A stretch of 9,733 nt of DNA from Planctomycetota bacterium (GTDB lineage Bacteria; Planctomycetota; UBA8108; UBA1146; JAJFFE01): NCBI GenBank assembly GCA_020425835.1, contig JAGQRC010000078.1:1-9733 (forward strand), given 5' to 3'. Both the position numbers and the translations under genes were made by a program. Each line of letters begins with the position of its first letter. Position 1 is the stretch's first letter. Below are positions 7,875 through 9,733 of the stretch, piece after piece. The notes under the pieces were generated by a model. The model saw only the letters and a list, made by a program, of their open reading frames with translations, had not been told where the DNA came from and did not search any database.

Positions 7875-8613
7875 CCAGGTCGTCGATCGCGATCTCGATC
7901 GGGACCCGGTAGCGGCCGGTGTACACGTCCGCTTTGACCGACCTCCTCGGCTTCAACGTGATCCACCCGTCCGAGACCGAGATCGCTCCCACCAGGAAGA
8001 AAACGTCCTCGTAGTGCTGGAGGCGGGCGAACTTCCCCTTGAAGGATTGCCCGGACTCCTTGTCCACGAGGGTCACGAAACCGATGGACTGCCGGCCCTT
8101 GGGGCAAATCTGGTAGGAAGTGATCACGGAGTAGCGCTTCGTCTCCTTGACCTTGTGCATGATCTCGGTCTCGGAGCCGTGCTCGTGGATCAGTCGCTCG
8201 ACCTCGTCGATCCGGGTGAGCTGTCGTTTCTTCTTGGCCACGATGGAGCGCAAGGCCGCGAACGTCGACGCGATCACGAACGCTTCCTTCTTCACCGCGC
8301 CGAGCCGGTTGATCCGGCGCGGATCCGCTCCGAAGTCGATGTAGCGGACTCGTCGATCCACGATGCGACTCGAGAGTCGACACTGACCGTGCGGCAGCAG
8401 CGGAGTGAAGTTGAAGTAGAGATGGTCGAAGTCGCCGACCGAGAATCCCAGCTCCCGGAGCTTTCGGGCGATGCGGGCGCCGATCGGGCCGGTCGAGTGC
8501 GGAAACGAATACACCTTGCCGAGATCGTCCGGAGTCGATTCGCCGGAGACGTTCTCGACCTCGCTCTCGTAGTAGCGAATGTCGAGGATCAGCTTCTCTC
8601 GGGGCGATGGCAT
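7861..8613 (-). CDS. Uncharacterised 250-aa protein
   Basis: I do not recognise this protein. The start at 8613 (MPSPREKL) has a GGAGG six bases upstream. The open frame continues upstream to 8829, but that extension reads through repeat copy C. Residues 1-100 are mixed, with 'RYYESEVENVSGES', 'GPIGARIARKLRELGF' and 'HLYFNFTPLLPHGQCRL'. Residues 105-150 form a Lys/Arg-rich helical stretch ('RSIVAKKKRQLTR', 'VERLIHEHG'). Residues 160-250 look beta-rich ('RYSVITSYQICP', 'IGFVTLVD', 'VFFLVGAISVSDGWITL'). There is no signal peptide or membrane helix, so it is probably cytoplasmic. It uses noticeably more Lys and Phe codons and looks less GC-rich than the kinase genes, which could reflect later acquisition. 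It converges on gene 3 with a 67-bp gap and lies downstream of the methyltransferase on the same strand, 237 bp away. Confidence 0.8.
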   Translation of the reverse strand: MPSPREKLILDIRYYESEVENVSGESTPDDLGKVYSFPHSTGPIGARIARKLRELGFSVGDFDHLYFNFTPLLPHGQCRLSSRIVDRRVRYIDFGADPRRINRLGAVKKEAFVIASTFAALRSIVAKKKRQLTRIDEVERLIHEHGSETEIMHKVKETKRYSVITSYQICPKGRQSIGFVTLVDKESGQSFKGKFARLQHYEDVFFLVGAISVSDGWITLKPRRSVKADVYTGRYRVPIEIAIDDLDAVT

Positions 8614-8619
8614 GGTCGA

Positions 8620-8624
8620 CCTCC
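8620..8624 (-). promoter_or_regulatory. Ribosome binding site of the 250-aa gene
   Basis: On the minus strand this reads GGAGG, six bases before the ATG at 8613-8611. The ideal spacing fixes this start over upstream in-frame codons that lie within or before the repeat. Confidence 0.7.
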
Positions 8625-8725
8625 GGTTCAGCGTCGAGGCTCGATGGGACGCCTTCACTTTCGCGTCCGCACGTCCGTATGTCCGCAATTCCGTGTCGCT
8701 CGATCTGCGGGTCGCGATCCTACCA

Positions 8726-8806
8726 AGCAGCCGGTTGAAATACTCATTCCGGCCGAGAGCCCGAGTTCCCTGCGCCCAGCGCGTCCGGCGAGACTCGACG
8801 GGTCCC
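8726..8806 (+). repeat. Dispersed 81-bp intergenic repeat, copy C (single unit)
   Basis: It aligns without gaps to the left half of the foldback element at 5845-5925. The blocks CTCATTCCGGCCGAGAGCCC and TGCGCCCAGC are identical, and its outer arm AGCAGCCGGTTGAAATACT matches the 19-bp terminal repeat with mismatches. No inverted partner is visible downstream, so this is a single unit like copy A. It sits in the 237-bp gap between the two minus-strand genes, upstream of the 250-aa gene's ribosome binding site. It may therefore lie in that gene's promoter region. Confidence 0.8.
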
Positions 8807-8814
8807 ACCCGCCG

Positions 8815-8835
8815 GCGCCCGTTCGACAACGGCGC
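8815..8835 (-). terminator. Candidate hairpin terminator after the methyltransferase gene
   Basis: GCGC-C-CGTT (8815-8823) pairs with AACGGCGC (8828-8835), leaving a single bulged C and a four-base loop. It lies 15 bases beyond the methyltransferase stop in that gene's direction. No T-tract follows, so it would be an atypical or Rho-assisted terminator, or an mRNA 3' end protector. Confidence 0.35.
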
Positions 8836-8850
8836 TCGACGGGAGCGGGT

Positions 8851-9733
8851 TCAACTTCGGACGAATGCGGTCAAGCGCAGCTTTCGCTCCGGGTCGTTCT
8901 CCGGGAAGTCCGGGCCGCTCGTGCCGCGCCATTCGATGCGGAGCGTGTGGTCGCTCGCCTCGATGACTTCGCGCTCGAACGCGTCGCGGGTGCGGTCGAA
9001 GCGATGAAAGAAGCAGAGGAGCCACGCGCGAGGCGCGAGGAGCGGGATCACCAGGCGCACGAGGGCGGCGTAGTCCTGGCCGTCGGGGTTGCGGCGTCGT
9101 TGGCGTTCGGGGACGCGCGGTGGGGGGTCGAGGACGATGCCGTCGAACTGCGCGCCGCTCTTCGACGCGCGTGGCAGGTGACGGTAGACGTCGCCGCACA
9201 GGAAACCTCGCTCGTCGACCGCGAGGTCGTTGAGACGGTGGTTCTCGCGCGCGACCTGGAGCGGGTTCTTCTTGCTGTCGACGTGGACGACCGATCGCGC
9301 CCCCCCGGCCGCGGCGGCGACCCCGAGGCTTCCCGTGTAGGCGAAGAGGTTGAGCACGCGACGATCCATGGAGTTCTCGCGAATCCAAGCCCGCGCCGCG
9401 CGCGCGTCGAGGAAGAGGCCGGTCAGCTCGTTGGCGTGTGGTGTCGTCGCGAAGCGGAGGCCGTTGTCGATGACCACGAGCGGCGCCGTCGGGAGCTCAC
9501 CGTGGAGCGCGGTCACCGAGAGTGCCGTCGAGTTCCAGTTGAAGTAGCGGTGCGCCTTCGCGATCACCGATGCATAGGGATGGCATTGCCGGAGCGCGGC
9601 GACGATCGCTTCGAGCTCGTCCGCGATGTCGACCTTGTGCGCGATGAGCGCTGTGTCGCCGTAGCGATCGATCGTGAGCCCGGGACGTCCTTCGGCGTAG
9701 CCGTGGAGGAGACGGTACGCGGTCAGATCGTCC
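8851..9733 (-). CDS. RlmI-like class I SAM-dependent methyltransferase (N-terminus outside window)
   Basis: The frame is open to the right edge, so the GTG at 9567 is internal; 293 residues are visible. The leading part, with 'YRLLHGYAEGRPGLTIDRYGD', matches the linker domain of the RlmI/RlmK family of 23S rRNA methyltransferases. 'LTGLFLDARAARAWI' and 'VLNLFAYTGSLGVAAAAGGA' form the family signature and SAM-binding motif I. 'VVHVDSKK' is motif II with the ribose-binding Asp, and 'FDGIVLDPPPRVPE' is motif IV. It should methylate a base in RNA, probably rRNA, using SAM in the cytoplasm. Oddly, where RlmI has Ser-Cys-Ser after motif IV, this protein reads 'LLCFFHRFDR', so the exact base modified is uncertain. 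An N-terminal PUA domain, usual in RlmI, would lie outside the window. Confidence 0.87.
   Translation of the reverse strand, partial: DDLTAYRLLHGYAEGRPGLTIDRYGDTALIAHKVDIADELEAIVAALRQCHPYASVIAKAHRYFNWNSTALSVTALHGELPTAPLVVIDNGLRFATTPHANELTGLFLDARAARAWIRENSMDRRVLNLFAYTGSLGVAAAAGGARSVVHVDSKKNPLQVARENHRLNDLAVDERGFLCGDVYRHLPRASKSGAQFDGIVLDPPPRVPERQRRRNPDGQDYAALVRLVIPLLAPRAWLLCFFHRFDRTRDAFEREVIEASDHTLRIEWRGTSGPDFPENDPERKLRLTAFVRS

Noticed and set aside
5845..8806. CRISPR array
   Set aside because: The three units are kilobases apart, diverged and separated by genes; there is no regular repeat-spacer pattern or cas gene.
8614..8829. 72-residue N-terminal extension of the 250-aa protein
   Set aside because: It passes through repeat copy C, and a well-spaced GGAGG marks ATG 8613.
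1..9733. Kinase-based or WD40-based defence system
   Set aside because: Kinase-WD40 fusions are common signalling proteins in Planctomycetota, and none of the neighbours carries a recognisable effector, nuclease or toxin motif.

Overview
The window is GC-rich and carries the signature of a Planctomycetota-type genome: a very large membrane-anchored Ser/Thr protein kinase fused to WD40 repeats, with a second protein of the same architecture immediately upstream. That fusion, the juxtamembrane motif after the membrane helix, and the DWG form of the kinase DFG motif are typical of planctomycete kinases. Some other kinase-rich, high-GC phyla (for example Myxococcota) cannot be excluded from this sequence alone.

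Layout. (1) Bases 1-2029 (+) hold the C-terminal part of a WD40 protein whose start lies before the window. It aligns along its whole length with the C-terminal half of the next gene, so it is probably the end of a sister kinase. (2) 2163-5840 (+) is a complete kinase / membrane helix / WD40 propeller / TPR-like protein of 1225 aa. (3) 6147-7793 (+, start uncertain) is an uncharacterised all-helical protein. (4) 7861-8613 (-) is a convergent, uncharacterised 250-aa protein. (5) 8851-9733 (-) is the C-terminal part of an RlmI-like class I SAM-dependent methyltransferase that runs off the right edge.

The most notable signal outside the genes is a dispersed repeat. An ~81-bp unit occurs three times in the same orientation, always between genes: 2060-2140, 5845-5925 and 8726-8806. 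At the middle site the unit is followed directly by a diverged inverted copy of itself. Together they form a 163-bp foldback element (5845-6007) with perfect 19-bp terminal inverted repeats and no coding capacity. This looks like a MITE or BIME-like family. The open frames that run through these units make false N-terminal extensions of the genes at 2163 and 8613.

How the genes may work together. The two kinase-type genes are tandem paralogues and probably act in parallel signalling, with the kinase in the cytoplasm and the propeller outside the membrane. Nothing in the sequence ties the methyltransferase or the two uncharacterised genes to them. I see no tRNA, rRNA, CRISPR array, transposase gene or recognisable defence system.
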